Program-made: the position numbers and the translations under genes
Shown here: positions 26,695 to 38,360 of the stretch, piece after piece
Position numbering within the stretch: the stretch's first letter is position 1
Layout of the letters: the number at the start of each line of letters is the position of its first letter
Assembly: GCA_016875335.1 (NCBI GenBank)
Contig: VGRO01000001.1
Location: 1 to 64,000 of the forward strand
Direction of reading: 5' to 3'
DNA: 64,000 nucleotides
From: Deltaproteobacteria bacterium
GTDB lineage: Bacteria; Myxococcota_A; UBA9042
Notes under the pieces: model-generated
Seen by the model: the letters and a program-made list of their open reading frames with translations, nothing else
What the model was told of the DNA's origin: nothing
Databases searched by the model: none

Positions 26695-28034
26695 GGTGTC
26701 ACACCCAAGCTGGCGAGCGCGTCAAGCAGCGCGGCCGGCTCCCAGCCGAGGCGTGCATCGACGATGACCCCTTTGGCATCCACAACGTACACGAGCGGCA
26801 TGGGCGCGGCGTTGTTGGCCGGTTGCGCGAGCGTGTCCTGCAGCAGGGCTGAGTAGGCGTGGCTGTCGGCCGTCGTCAGCGGCGAGAACAGCACAGGAAA
26901 GCTGACCTTGGGCACCGCCATCTGGGGCACGGTCGCAGGCTTGTCCCACGGGTCGATGGCGACGACAGCCAACTTGCCCTGCGCCACCCACGGCTCGACC
27001 AGCGCGGCCAGACCGGAGAGCGCCACCAGGGCCATCGGGCACGCATGGGCCGCCACCACCACGACCCCGGGCTTGCCCGCAAGCGCCTTGTGGACGTCGA
27101 TGATTTCGCCCTTGGCGTTCTGGTACGCGAGCTTGGGCAAGGCGTCGCTCAGCAGGTGCGCACCGCCGGCTTGGGTCGAGGGGGGCGAGACTTCGGGGCC
27201 GGCCTGGAGCACGGTCTGCGTTTTTGGTCCGCCAGCCGCGGCGCCGCCGCAATCGACCCCGCCGCCCTTCGGGTCTGCCATGGCCGTCAACGTGACTGCG
27301 ACCGCTGGCGGCACGCTCGACGTGCCATCGCTTTGCACCAGTTGCGGTGCGTTGCCCGCGCACGCAAATCCCATCGCTGTCACGCTCGTCTGGGCGAACG
27401 ATGCGGCGCCAAGGGCCGCGACGATGCCCCAACCTCCCGCCGGCACTGCTACCGTGGCCGTCCACGGCAAAGTCACCGATGGCGCCGAATGCAAGACCAC
27501 CACGCCGTTGAGGGCGGGTACACCTGGATTGGCCAGCGCTGCCGCGGTGACGCCAAGGACATGGAGGTGGACCAGGCCCGCTTGGCTGCCGTGCACCGTG
27601 ACCTGCAACCCAGGCTGCAGAGGCGCGGCCGCAGCATCCACGGGTCCGACCGCCTGGCCAGCGTCCGCGACCAACGGCAGCGCATCGGGTTGGCCTGGTG
27701 TACCGTCCTGGGGTAACGCCGTTGCATCGATCGGTTCGAGGTCGCCGGCAGCGTCTGGCGCGCCGTCGGGTCCAGCCACGTCAAGCATTTCGGCGTCGTC
27801 TGCCGCCGGGGCTTCGCCGCCGGCCTCGTTCCACGGGTCGGCCGTATCCACTGCAACGACGGCGGGCGCGGGCACCTCGGCTTGGTCTGGTCCCGCCGCG
27901 GCTGCGGCAAGATCGTCCTTCGCCCTCGACGGGTCGCTTGCCGCAGAGGCCGCAGTGCCTGCCGGAGAAGGCGTTTCGACGCACGCCGCGCACGACAGCG
28001 CCAACGTCCCTCGCGCCAGCAGGCGATGCACCAT
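26691..28034 (-). CDS. Lipoprotein with C-terminal thioredoxin-like (redoxin) domain
   Basis: The protein has 447 residues. The ATG at 28034 gives a signal ending LSCAAC. A 120-residue Ala/Asp/Pro linker leads to a beta-rich middle (GVVVLHSAPSVTLPWTATVAV), then a peroxiredoxin-like domain from about 300: GEIIDVHKALAGKPGVVVVAAHACPMA, LAVVAIDP, and MPLVYVVDAKGVIVDARLGW. The AHACPMA site resembles the redoxin active-site position but has only one Cys (AxxC, no CxxC). It may be a redox sensor or an inactive scaffold. Confidence 0.65.
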   Translation of the reverse strand: MVHRLLARGTLALSCAACVETPSPAGTAASAASDPSRAKDDLAAAAAGPDQAEVPAPAVVAVDTADPWNEAGGEAPAADDAEMLDVAGPDGAPDAAGDLEPIDATALPQDGTPGQPDALPLVADAGQAVGPVDAAAAPLQPGLQVTVHGSQAGLVHLHVLGVTAAALANPGVPALNGVVVLHSAPSVTLPWTATVAVPAGGWGIVAALGAASFAQTSVTAMGFACAGNAPQLVQSDGTSSVPPAVAVTLTAMADPKGGGVDCGGAAAGGPKTQTVLQAGPEVSPPSTQAGGAHLLSDALPKLAYQNAKGEIIDVHKALAGKPGVVVVAAHACPMALVALSGLAALVEPWVAQGKLAVVAIDPWDKPATVPQMAVPKVSFPVLFSPLTTADSHAYSALLQDTLAQPANNAAPMPLVYVVDAKGVIVDARLGWEPAALLDALASLGVTP

Positions 28035-28163
28035 GGCAAGTCGGGATTGGCGACGCACGGCATCCACGGTCACAGGATGGGGCGGGCCGGCGCGCCGCGC
28101 AACTGCCTGGCCGGCGCAGCGTGTCGCGGCCCAGAGCACACACAGAAAGCTCTGTGCGATCAA

Positions 28164-28190
28164 GGATCTGAACAATGGGGGGGTGCGTTC
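28164..28190 (-). repeat. C-tract hairpin element, copy 6
   Basis: C-first reading: GAAC (28187-28190), three bases, 7 C (28177-28183), ATT, GTTC (28170-28173), AGATCCTTG. The arms pair perfectly with a 13-base loop. It lies 27 bases after the stop of the miaE gene on the same sense strand. Confidence 0.8.
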
Positions 28191-28217
28191 TGCGTTCTGC
28201 TCGTTCTGCGTGCCCGT

Positions 28218-28793
28218 TCAGGCATGAATGCGCGACAGCGGCGGCATGCTCTCCAGAATGGCGACCTCGGCACTGGCCAAATCGTCCAGGCGCACACGCA
28301 CGGCCTCGGCGTCGTCGAACCGTCCCGCGAGCCGCACAAAAACCGCGTGGTGTCTGGCTTCGGCGGCGAGCAGGCCTCCAAAAGCGTCGCGCAGTTCGGC
28401 ATCGGGGTGGTGCTCGGCCAGCAGCTTGAACCGCTCGCAACTGCGCGCCTCGATGAGCGCGGCGACCAGGAGCAGGTCCACCAGCTTGCCAGGCATCGCC
28501 TTGCGGCAGAGCGCGTGCAACTGCGCTTGGTAGCCGCTAGGAGCCAACGATTCCATGGTCCAACCGCGGCGCTGCAGCAACGCCAGCACCAGTTCGAAGT
28601 GCTCGAGTTCCTCCCGGGCCAGGTCGAGAAGCGGCTCCACCAGGGCCGTCACGTCGGGGAAGCGCCCGAGGAGCATCAGCGCCTGGGTGGCCGCCTTGCG
28701 CTCGCAGTGGGCGTGATCCACCAGGATGTCGCGCGTCGCTCCGATGGCCCGCTGCAGCCATGCGTCTTGGGTCCTGCTGCGCAAGCAAAGCAT
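28218..28793 (-). CDS. miaE: tRNA-(ms2io6A)-hydroxylase, MiaE-like
   Basis: The protein has 191 residues, the usual size. It is a ferritin-like di-iron monooxygenase that hydroxylates the isopentenyl side chain of the modified adenosine next to the anticodon. The iron-ligand helices show ILVDHAHCERKAA, REELEHFELV, LIEARSCERF and AAEARHHAVF, the ExxH pattern of MiaE. It is last of a probable thrS-elaA-miaE operon, 10 bases after elaA. Confidence 0.82.
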   Translation of the reverse strand: MLCLRSRTQDAWLQRAIGATRDILVDHAHCERKAATQALMLLGRFPDVTALVEPLLDLAREELEHFELVLALLQRRGWTMESLAPSGYQAQLHALCRKAMPGKLVDLLLVAALIEARSCERFKLLAEHHPDAELRDAFGGLLAAEARHHAVFVRLAGRFDDAEAVRVRLDDLASAEVAILESMPPLSRIHA

Positions 28794-28803
28794 CGCCGTG
28801 CCG

Positions 28804-29244
28804 TCACGCCTTGCCCGGCCGCTTCATGCCGATGTGCGGGATGTTGGCCTCGAAGTACGGCTCGCCGTAGGCAATCCAGCCCAGCGCCGCGTACCACGAT
28901 TCCAAGTGGGCCTGGGCGCTCAGCCGTGCGGGCCGATCGCAAAGCACCGTGTGGACATAGCGCATCAACTGCGTGCCGACGCCGCGGCGCTGCGCTGAAA
29001 TGGCGACGGCGACCCGGCCGACGACGATCGGCTGCTCGTCCACGAACAGCCTTGCCGTGGCCACCAGTCGGCCCGCCGCATTGCGGCCCATCACGTGGAC
29101 ACATTGCGGGTCGAGGCCGTCCACCTCGGGCTCGGCGGTGATCTTCTGGCCGACCACGAAGACTTCGTCGCGCAACTGCAGGATCGCGTACAGCTCGCGC
29201 AGCCCCAGGTCTTCGAATCGCTTGTGATCGAAATGCAGGTCCAT
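28804..29244 (-). CDS. elaA: GNAT-family N-acetyltransferase, ElaA-like
   Basis: The protein has 146 residues. ElaA-type features: an N-terminal YAILQLRDEVFVVGQK, the strand VGRVAVAISAQRRGVGTQLM with the acetyl-CoA loop QRRGVGT, and HLESWYAALGWIAYGEPY near the C terminus. The substrate is unknown. The ATG at 29244 is 10 bases after the thrS stop. Confidence 0.8.
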   Translation of the reverse strand: MDLHFDHKRFEDLGLRELYAILQLRDEVFVVGQKITAEPEVDGLDPQCVHVMGRNAAGRLVATARLFVDEQPIVVGRVAVAISAQRRGVGTQLMRYVHTVLCDRPARLSAQAHLESWYAALGWIAYGEPYFEANIPHIGMKRPGKA

Positions 29245-29254
29245 TGCGCGCCAC

Positions 29255-31168
29255 TCAGTATTCGTTGTCCGCAGCAACCTCTGGCGCGCTGTCGAACGTG
29301 CGCAGGGGCCTGACCTCGACGTCGAACACCCGGCGGGCAACCGCATCACACAGTTCGGCCTCGACCGCCTCGACGCTGCATTGCGGGCGCGCGCCGTCCC
29401 TGTAGGTGCGTACCGACACCGTCCCGGTCTCGGCCTCCTTTTCGCCGACGACCAGCATGTACGGCGTTTTGAGCAGTTCGGCCTCGCGAATCTTGTAGCC
29501 CATCTTCTCGCTGCGCTCGTCCACTTCGACACGCAGGCCGGCGGATTGCAGACGCCTGGCCACCTGCCAAGCATAGTCCAGCGACTTGTCGCTGATCGGC
29601 ACCACGACGGCCTGCACTGGACTCAGCCAGGTCGGCAGCGCGCCGCCCGTGTGTTCGAGCAGCACCCCGATGAAACGCTCAAAACTGCCAAAGACCGCAC
29701 GGTGGATGACGATCGGCCGGTGCGGCGTGTTGTCGCTGGCCGTGTACTTCATGTCGAAGTTGATCGGTTGCTGGAAGTCGAGTTGGATCGTCGCGCACTG
29801 CCACTTGCGGCCGAGGCAGTCGTCGATGCGGATATCGATCTTGGGACCGTAGAACGCGCCGCCGCCCGGATCCAGCGCATAGCGTTCGCCGGTCTTGTCG
29901 AGCGCCGCCTTGAGGTCCGCCTCAGCCCGGTCCCACAGCACGGCCTCGCCCATGAAGCTCGCGGGTCGCGTCGACAGCGTGAGCGACCACGTCATGCCGA
30001 AAAGCGCGTACACCTCGCGCACGATGTCGAGCACCTCGAAGATCTCGGATTCGACCTGCTCCGGCATCACGAAGATGTGCGCATCGTCCTGCATGAACTG
30101 CCGCACCCGGAACAGCCCGTTGAGCGCGCCTGCTACCTCGTTGCGATGCAGAATGCCGCCTTCGGCTACGCGCAGCGGCAGTTCGCGGAAGCTGCGCTTT
30201 TTGGACGTGTAGTACAGGAACGTGTCGGGGCAGTTCATCGGCTTGAGGCAATACTCCGTGTCCTCCTGGTGGATGATGAACATGTCGTCTTTGTAGTGCG
30301 TGTAGTGGCCGCTGCGAATGTACAGGTCCTTCTTGTAGAGCATCGGGTTGAAGATCTCCTGGTAGCCGCGCCGCCGCTGCTGTTCGCGCCAGTAGCCGAG
30401 CAGCGTTTGCAGCACTGCGAAGCCGCGCGGTGTCCAGAACGCGGCGCCCGGGGCCTCAGGGTGGAAGTGGAATAGGTCCAGTTGCTCGCCGAGTCGCTTG
30501 TGGTTGCGCTTCTTGGCCTCTTCCAGAAAGAGCAGGTAGGCGTCCAGATCCTCCTGCGTTTCCCATGCCGTGCCGTACACGCGCTGCAACATCGGATTGC
30601 CCGCGTTGTTCTGCCAGTACGCCGCTCCGAGTTTGGTCAGCTTGAAGTACTTGAGCTTGCCTGTGCTCGACACGTGGGGGCCGGCGCACAGGTCGACGAA
30701 CTGGTTCTGGCGATACAGGCAGGCAGTGGCCTCGCCGCGCGCCGCGATCTTGTCGAGGATCTCGACCTTGAAGCGTTGGCCCGCGCCCGAGAACAACTGT
30801 CGAGCGTCGGTCAGCGGCACCTGGGCAACCTGGAACGGCCATCCCCGTTTGATGAGTTTTTTCATGCGGCGCTCGATCTCGTCCAGATCGGCGGGCACCA
30901 GCGACCTCGGCAACTCGATGTCGTAGTAGAAGCCGTTTTCGACCGCCGGGCCCGCTCCGAACCGCGCCTCTGGAAACATCTGCAGCACGGCCTCGGCCAT
31001 CACGTGCGCCGCCGAGTGTCGCAGCCTGTGCAGCCGTTGTGTGCGCGTTTCGTCATCTGGGACGCGGTTGTTGGCGAAATCGACGCCTTGCGCCATCTGG
31101 GCGAGCAGCGACCCCGGTTCGCCCCGATCGGCGGCAGCATCGGGTTGGGCGGCAGGCAGGTCGTTCAT
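29255..31168 (-). CDS. thrS: Threonine-tRNA ligase, without the N-terminal TGS domain
   Basis: The protein has 637 residues. It attaches threonine to tRNA-Thr. The editing domain is present (HSAAH at about 51-55 and FVDLCAGPHV), followed by the class II core: RNEVAGALNGLFRVRQFMQDDAHIF, MNCP with the zinc-binding Cys, AFYGPKIDI, and RPIVIHRAVFGSFERFIGVLLEH. The C-terminal anticodon-binding domain ends it. Family members usually have a 60-residue TGS domain before the editing domain; here only about 45 low-complexity residues are there. Confidence 0.93.
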   Translation of the reverse strand: MNDLPAAQPDAAADRGEPGSLLAQMAQGVDFANNRVPDDETRTQRLHRLRHSAAHVMAEAVLQMFPEARFGAGPAVENGFYYDIELPRSLVPADLDEIERRMKKLIKRGWPFQVAQVPLTDARQLFSGAGQRFKVEILDKIAARGEATACLYRQNQFVDLCAGPHVSSTGKLKYFKLTKLGAAYWQNNAGNPMLQRVYGTAWETQEDLDAYLLFLEEAKKRNHKRLGEQLDLFHFHPEAPGAAFWTPRGFAVLQTLLGYWREQQRRRGYQEIFNPMLYKKDLYIRSGHYTHYKDDMFIIHQEDTEYCLKPMNCPDTFLYYTSKKRSFRELPLRVAEGGILHRNEVAGALNGLFRVRQFMQDDAHIFVMPEQVESEIFEVLDIVREVYALFGMTWSLTLSTRPASFMGEAVLWDRAEADLKAALDKTGERYALDPGGGAFYGPKIDIRIDDCLGRKWQCATIQLDFQQPINFDMKYTASDNTPHRPIVIHRAVFGSFERFIGVLLEHTGGALPTWLSPVQAVVVPISDKSLDYAWQVARRLQSAGLRVEVDERSEKMGYKIREAELLKTPYMLVVGEKEAETGTVSVRTYRDGARPQCSVEAVEAELCDAVARRVFDVEVRPLRTFDSAPEVAADNEY

Positions 31169-31249
31169 TGGCTTTTCGGCTTCCGTCAGGTGGCGCAGTC
31201 TGGCTGGGGGCGAGGCGGCGGGTTGCGTAGTCTAGCAGACGGTCGGATC

Positions 31250-31268
31250 GGACGCACCCTTTGTTCAG
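31250..31268 (+). repeat. Decayed copy of the C-tract element
   Basis: GGACGCACCC followed by TTTGTTCAG matches the C-first element (GAACGCA, C tract, ATTGTTCAG, as in copy 6) but with the tract cut to three C and a 9-base loop. It is inverted relative to copy 7, about 100 bases away. It could be chance similarity. Confidence 0.35.
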
Positions 31269-31367
31269 GGCGTTGAAATCGTGCGTGTATCTGTGGGCGT
31301 CCACCAAAGCCTCGCCGGGCGCGTCAACTGCGCGCACGACGGAGATGCAAGGATTATTGAAAATCAA

Positions 31368-31396
31368 GGACTTGAACAATGGGGGGGATCGTTCAA
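31368..31396 (-). repeat. C-tract hairpin element, copy 7
   Basis: C-first reading: TTGAAC (31391-31396), three bases, 7 C (31381-31387), ATT, GTTCAA (31372-31377), GTCCTTGATTTT. It has a 6-bp perfect stem with a 13-base loop. It lies 128 bases after the guaB stop, in the same sense. Confidence 0.8.
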
Positions 31397-31524
31397 CTCA
31401 TTGAAATCACGTAGGATTGTCGGCTGGAGGGTGCGTGGCGCGCCACGGCGCACACTAGAAACGCGAGTTCGGCAATATCAGTAACGGAAACAGGGCCATG
31501 GACAATGGGTGCGTCGGGATCGGG

Positions 31525-35045
<3,521 letters not shown>

Positions 35046-35113
35046 CGCCGTCTGCTGCGCGCCCGAGAACAGCGCGGCGCGCAGTCTAGCCCAAAGCACG
35101 CCGGGGCGCACCG

Positions 35114-35644
35114 CTATCGAGCCCTGCTGTGCAAGTGTCCGCACGCCTTGCAGGTCGTGTCCGGGCTCGACCAGTAGCGGTCGAAGGCCGGCGGCAGTTG
35201 GCTCACGATGTCGGTCAGGTGCAGCCGCTCGCGGTGCAGTTCGGCGTCGCAGCGGTCGCAGATCCACAGGAACTGGTCGATTTCGTGGGGCAGCCTTCGC
35301 CGCTCCAATACCAGGCCCACGGTGCCGGCGGGTCGCTGTGGTGAATGTGGTACGTTGGCCGGCAGCAGGAAGATGTCGCCCTGTTGCAGCACGATCGGCA
35401 CGCGCTGTCCGCCCTGCAGGGTCAGCAGGGTGACCTCGCCTTCCAGTTGGTAGAAAAACTCCTCGCCTTCGTTGATGTGGAAGTCGCTGCGCGCATTGGG
35501 GCCGCCGACGACGGTGACCATGAACTCGCGGTCGGGCCACACCTGGGCATTGCCGACCGGAGGCCGCAACAGCGGGCGGTGCGCGTCGATCCACTGGGCG
35601 AAATTCAAAGGCGGGTGCGACACCGCGGGCGCGTCTCCGGCCAT
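35114..35644 (-). CDS. nbaC: 3-hydroxyanthranilate 3,4-dioxygenase
   Basis: The protein has 176 residues. It opens the ring of 3-hydroxyanthranilate on the kynurenine route of tryptophan degradation or de novo NAD synthesis. The cupin iron ligands are visible as His56, Glu62 (HINEGEE) and His100 (PANVPH). Two CxxC pairs near the end (Cys129/Cys132 and KACGH) form the rubredoxin-like site found in bacterial enzymes. Other kynurenine genes are not in the window. It starts three bases after the kinase stop, so the two are co-translated. Confidence 0.9.
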   Translation of the reverse strand: MAGDAPAVSHPPLNFAQWIDAHRPLLRPPVGNAQVWPDREFMVTVVGGPNARSDFHINEGEEFFYQLEGEVTLLTLQGGQRVPIVLQQGDIFLLPANVPHSPQRPAGTVGLVLERRRLPHEIDQFLWICDRCDAELHRERLHLTDIVSQLPPAFDRYWSSPDTTCKACGHLHSRAR

Positions 35645-35647
35645 CGG

Positions 35648-37156
35648 CTACTCCTTGGGCAGCGCTTCGCTCATCTGGTGGGCATGCAGGATGGCCACGC
35701 CGTCCAGACCTGCCAGCTCTTCGCGCAGCACCTCGATCGCCCGTTGCACACGCGCCCGCCGGCTCGGGTGGTAGCTGATGGCGAGCGTGGTCAGCTCAAT
35801 GCTGCGCACTACTGGCAACTCGTTGGCAAGTTTCAAGAAGTCCACGGCCGCCGCGCAGCTTGCAAAGCGGTCCCGTGCCCGCTTCTCCGTGGCGATCCTG
35901 ACGAATTCACACAAGTCGGGCGGTGCGTCCGGCACGATTTCGCGCGGATCCGGCGTCGGGGCGTTCAAGTGCCGGTTGAGCAGTTCGTCGATGGTGTCGG
36001 CGTCGAACGGCACCTCGCGGGTCATCAGTTCGTAGGCCAGGATGCCGAGCGAATACAGATCGCTGCGGCCATCGAGCTTCTGGCCGAGGATCTGCTCGGG
36101 GCTCATGTAGTAGGGCGTGCCGAAAAGCTGCTCGCCCGGCCGCGCCGCCGACGCATCCTGGGCGATGGCGATGCCGAAGTCCAACAGCTTGACCCGACGA
36201 TCCTCCTCGGTCAGGAACACGTTGCTCGGTTTGACATCGCGATGCAGCAGCCCCAAGTTGTGCGAATAGGCCAGCGCCCCAGCCACCTCGCGCAGGATGC
36301 GTCGCACCGTGCCCCACGCCAGGTGTTGGCCGTGCTGCACGATGTCGTCGAGCGTCAGTCCGGTCAGCTTCTCCATGACGATGAACTGGGTGCCGTAGGC
36401 TTTTTCGGTGTCGTACACCCGCACGATGTGGTCGTGGTTGAAGTTGGCGATGAGCTGCGCCTCGCGCTGGAACTGGTCGAGGAACGCCAGGTTGCTGGCC
36501 AGCGAGTGGCCGAGCATCTTGAGCGCCACCGTGCGCTGCAATCCCGGGTGGATGGCCTCGAACACCGTCGCGACGGCACCGGCCCCGAGCCGGCCCACCA
36601 CGCGGTATTTGCCGACGTGCTGGATGGAACTGGACTCCAACAGCCTTTCGCCGACGGCCCGCGTCAGGAACTCGCCCACCGGCGGGTGCTTGCGGATGAG
36701 TTCGTTGAACGCCGCACGGCCCAAGCGCAGGCACCGCACCTTGGATTCGGCGGTGACCGTGGCCGATCGCGGTGTGGCGATGACCAGCGCCATTTCTCCG
36801 AACACCGCCGGGGCACTGAGCACGCGCTCGAAGTGGGTGTCGTGCATGTGGCCGCGGACACTGACCCGCACCGAGCCCACGTCGAGCAGGAACATCTCAT
36901 CGCCTTCGTCGTTTTGGCGAATGATGATCTGGCCGGGCTCGAACTCGATGCCCTCCACGGCCGCGCGCAACTGCACCACGGCCGGCAGCGACATCGACCG
37001 GAACATCTCCAGGTTGGCCCACGCCGGCCGGTTGTTCAGATCGTGTGCGGTAACGCGAAACAGCCGCGGGGCCACGGCCGTCACTGGCGCCGGACCCGGC
37101 GGAGGGGGCGGCGGCAGGTTCGGCGCCATCATCGGCATGCTCGGGTTCTTGGTCAT
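35648..37156 (-). CDS. Ser/Thr protein kinase with N-terminal cyclic-nucleotide-binding domain
   Basis: The protein has 502 residues. Residues 45-165 form a cNMP-binding domain with FGEMALVIATPRSATVTA, whose Glu and Arg bind the ribose and phosphate. A Hanks-type kinase follows at about 183-440: GAGAVATVFEA, Lys213 in ALKML, HRDVKPSN with Asp307, Asp326 of DFG, and GTPYYMSPEQ. The last 60 residues form a small unrecognised domain. A plausible reading is that cyclic nucleotide gates the kinase. It overlaps the permease gene upstream by four bases. Kinases fused to cNMP domains in this order are not common. Confidence 0.88.
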   Translation of the reverse strand: MTKNPSMPMMAPNLPPPPPPGPAPVTAVAPRLFRVTAHDLNNRPAWANLEMFRSMSLPAVVQLRAAVEGIEFEPGQIIIRQNDEGDEMFLLDVGSVRVSVRGHMHDTHFERVLSAPAVFGEMALVIATPRSATVTAESKVRCLRLGRAAFNELIRKHPPVGEFLTRAVGERLLESSSIQHVGKYRVVGRLGAGAVATVFEAIHPGLQRTVALKMLGHSLASNLAFLDQFQREAQLIANFNHDHIVRVYDTEKAYGTQFIVMEKLTGLTLDDIVQHGQHLAWGTVRRILREVAGALAYSHNLGLLHRDVKPSNVFLTEEDRRVKLLDFGIAIAQDASAARPGEQLFGTPYYMSPEQILGQKLDGRSDLYSLGILAYELMTREVPFDADTIDELLNRHLNAPTPDPREIVPDAPPDLCEFVRIATEKRARDRFASCAAAVDFLKLANELPVVRSIELTTLAISYHPSRRARVQRAIEVLREELAGLDGVAILHAHQMSEALPKE

Positions 37157-38310
37157 CGCGGCTCCGGTGCGGGGGACGGGTCAGCGGCCTCGGTGGTCTC
37201 GGCGCCGAGATAGGCTGCAGTCAAGCGATAGCGCGCCACGGCCTCCAGCAGCAGGATGCGCCCGCAAGCCAGCAGCGGGACGGCGAGCAACACCCCAATT
37301 ACGCCGAAAAGCTCGCCAAACGCAATGATCCCGAGCAGCACCGCAAGCGGCGGCAGGCCGACGCGGTTGCCGATGATGCGCGGCGTGATGAACAGCAGGT
37401 CGGCGGTGTAGAAGGCCGCAAATGCCAACGCGAGTCCCGCTACGTGCCACCCTGGTTCGCCGCCCAGCAATTGCAATAGGACCGTGATCGCCAGACCGGT
37501 CAGCACTCCGACGTACGGCACAAGGTACACGACCGCCGCAATCGGGCCCATCACCAGCCAGAAAGGCACGTCGAGCGCGGCCATCGAACCGGTCAGCCAC
37601 GTCGTGGCCAGCGCCAGCAGCAGCAGTTGGCCGCGGACGAAACCCGCCATCACATCGTCGATGCGGCGCACAATGCGGGTGACCTCGGCGAGGTGCCGGC
37701 GCGGCACCAGGTTGCCAGCGATCTGCACCGTGCGCTCGTAGTCGTCGAGCAGGAAGAAGGCGACCACCACCACCAGCAGCAGCTTGCCAGTGGCCAGCAA
37801 TACGTCGCGGGCGCTGGACAACAGGGCCGTCACCAACGACTGGGCCGGGCCGATGACTGCGCGCGCCAAGGCCTGGACCATGCCCGAAAGGTCCTGGTAG
37901 GGTACGAGATCACTGGCCTTCTGGCCCAGGTGGGCCAGCGTCCACGGGTCGATGCGCAGCAGGTAGTTGTAGATGCGCGCCGGGGTGTGCTGGCTGGCGC
38001 GGATGAACTGCTCGGCCATCGATGGCAGCACCACCAGGACGAACACGGCGAGCAGCGCTGCCACCAGCAGCACCGGCACCGTCAGCGCCAGGATCGGCGG
38101 CACCCGCCACCGCTGCAAGCGGACGACCAAGGGGTTCAGCGCGTACGCCACGAAGAAGCCGATGAGGATCGGCGCCGTCACCACCCGCAGGCGCGCGATG
38201 AGCCACAGCATGCCCACCAGCGATCCGCCGAGCACCAGGGCCTTGAAGAACAGCGGTTGCCAGCCAAAGGGCTGCGCAGGGGGCGCGGTGGGCGGCTCGG
38301 GAGGTGGCAT
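37153..38310 (-). CDS. AI-2E family transporter (permease)
   Basis: The protein has 385 residues with about eight hydrophobic helices. It shows the family block PILIGFFVAYALNPLVVRLQR near residue 45 and GNRVGLPPLAVLLGIIAFGELFGVIGVLLAVPL near the end. The family name comes from AI-2 export, but many members export other small molecules or are Na+/H+ antiporters. The ATG at 38310 was chosen because the first helix follows it closely. It is the first gene of the permease-kinase-dioxygenase run. Confidence 0.85.
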   Translation of the reverse strand: MPPPEPPTAPPAQPFGWQPLFFKALVLGGSLVGMLWLIARLRVVTAPILIGFFVAYALNPLVVRLQRWRVPPILALTVPVLLVAALLAVFVLVVLPSMAEQFIRASQHTPARIYNYLLRIDPWTLAHLGQKASDLVPYQDLSGMVQALARAVIGPAQSLVTALLSSARDVLLATGKLLLVVVVAFFLLDDYERTVQIAGNLVPRRHLAEVTRIVRRIDDVMAGFVRGQLLLLALATTWLTGSMAALDVPFWLVMGPIAAVVYLVPYVGVLTGLAITVLLQLLGGEPGWHVAGLALAFAAFYTADLLFITPRIIGNRVGLPPLAVLLGIIAFGELFGVIGVLLAVPLLACGRILLLEAVARYRLTAAYLGAETTEAADPSPAPEPR

Positions 38311-38360
38311 GGCATACTGGCGCCGGCACACCGTGGGCTCGGCGTGCGGCGAGAATAAGG

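Larger units (their letters stand above)
31169..31524. other. 356-base gap between guaB and thrS, with one C-tract element
   Basis: It contains copy 7 of the element at 31368-31396, a decayed copy at 31250-31268, and a GC-rich palindrome at 31431-31453 (GTGGCGCGCCAC in its centre, flanked by GTGC and GCAC) that could be a hairpin downstream of guaB. A TAGACT at 31229-31234, read on the minus strand, is a weak -10 candidate for thrS. No gene was seen. Confidence 0.45.

Noticed and set aside
31431-31453. GC-rich palindrome after guaB as a rho-independent terminator.
   Set aside because: No T tract follows and the perfect core has no room for a loop.
37030-37045. A GATCTGAACAA match to the element inside the kinase gene.
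   Set aside because: It has no homopolymer tract and encodes in-frame residues (DLNN) of the kinase; likely chance.
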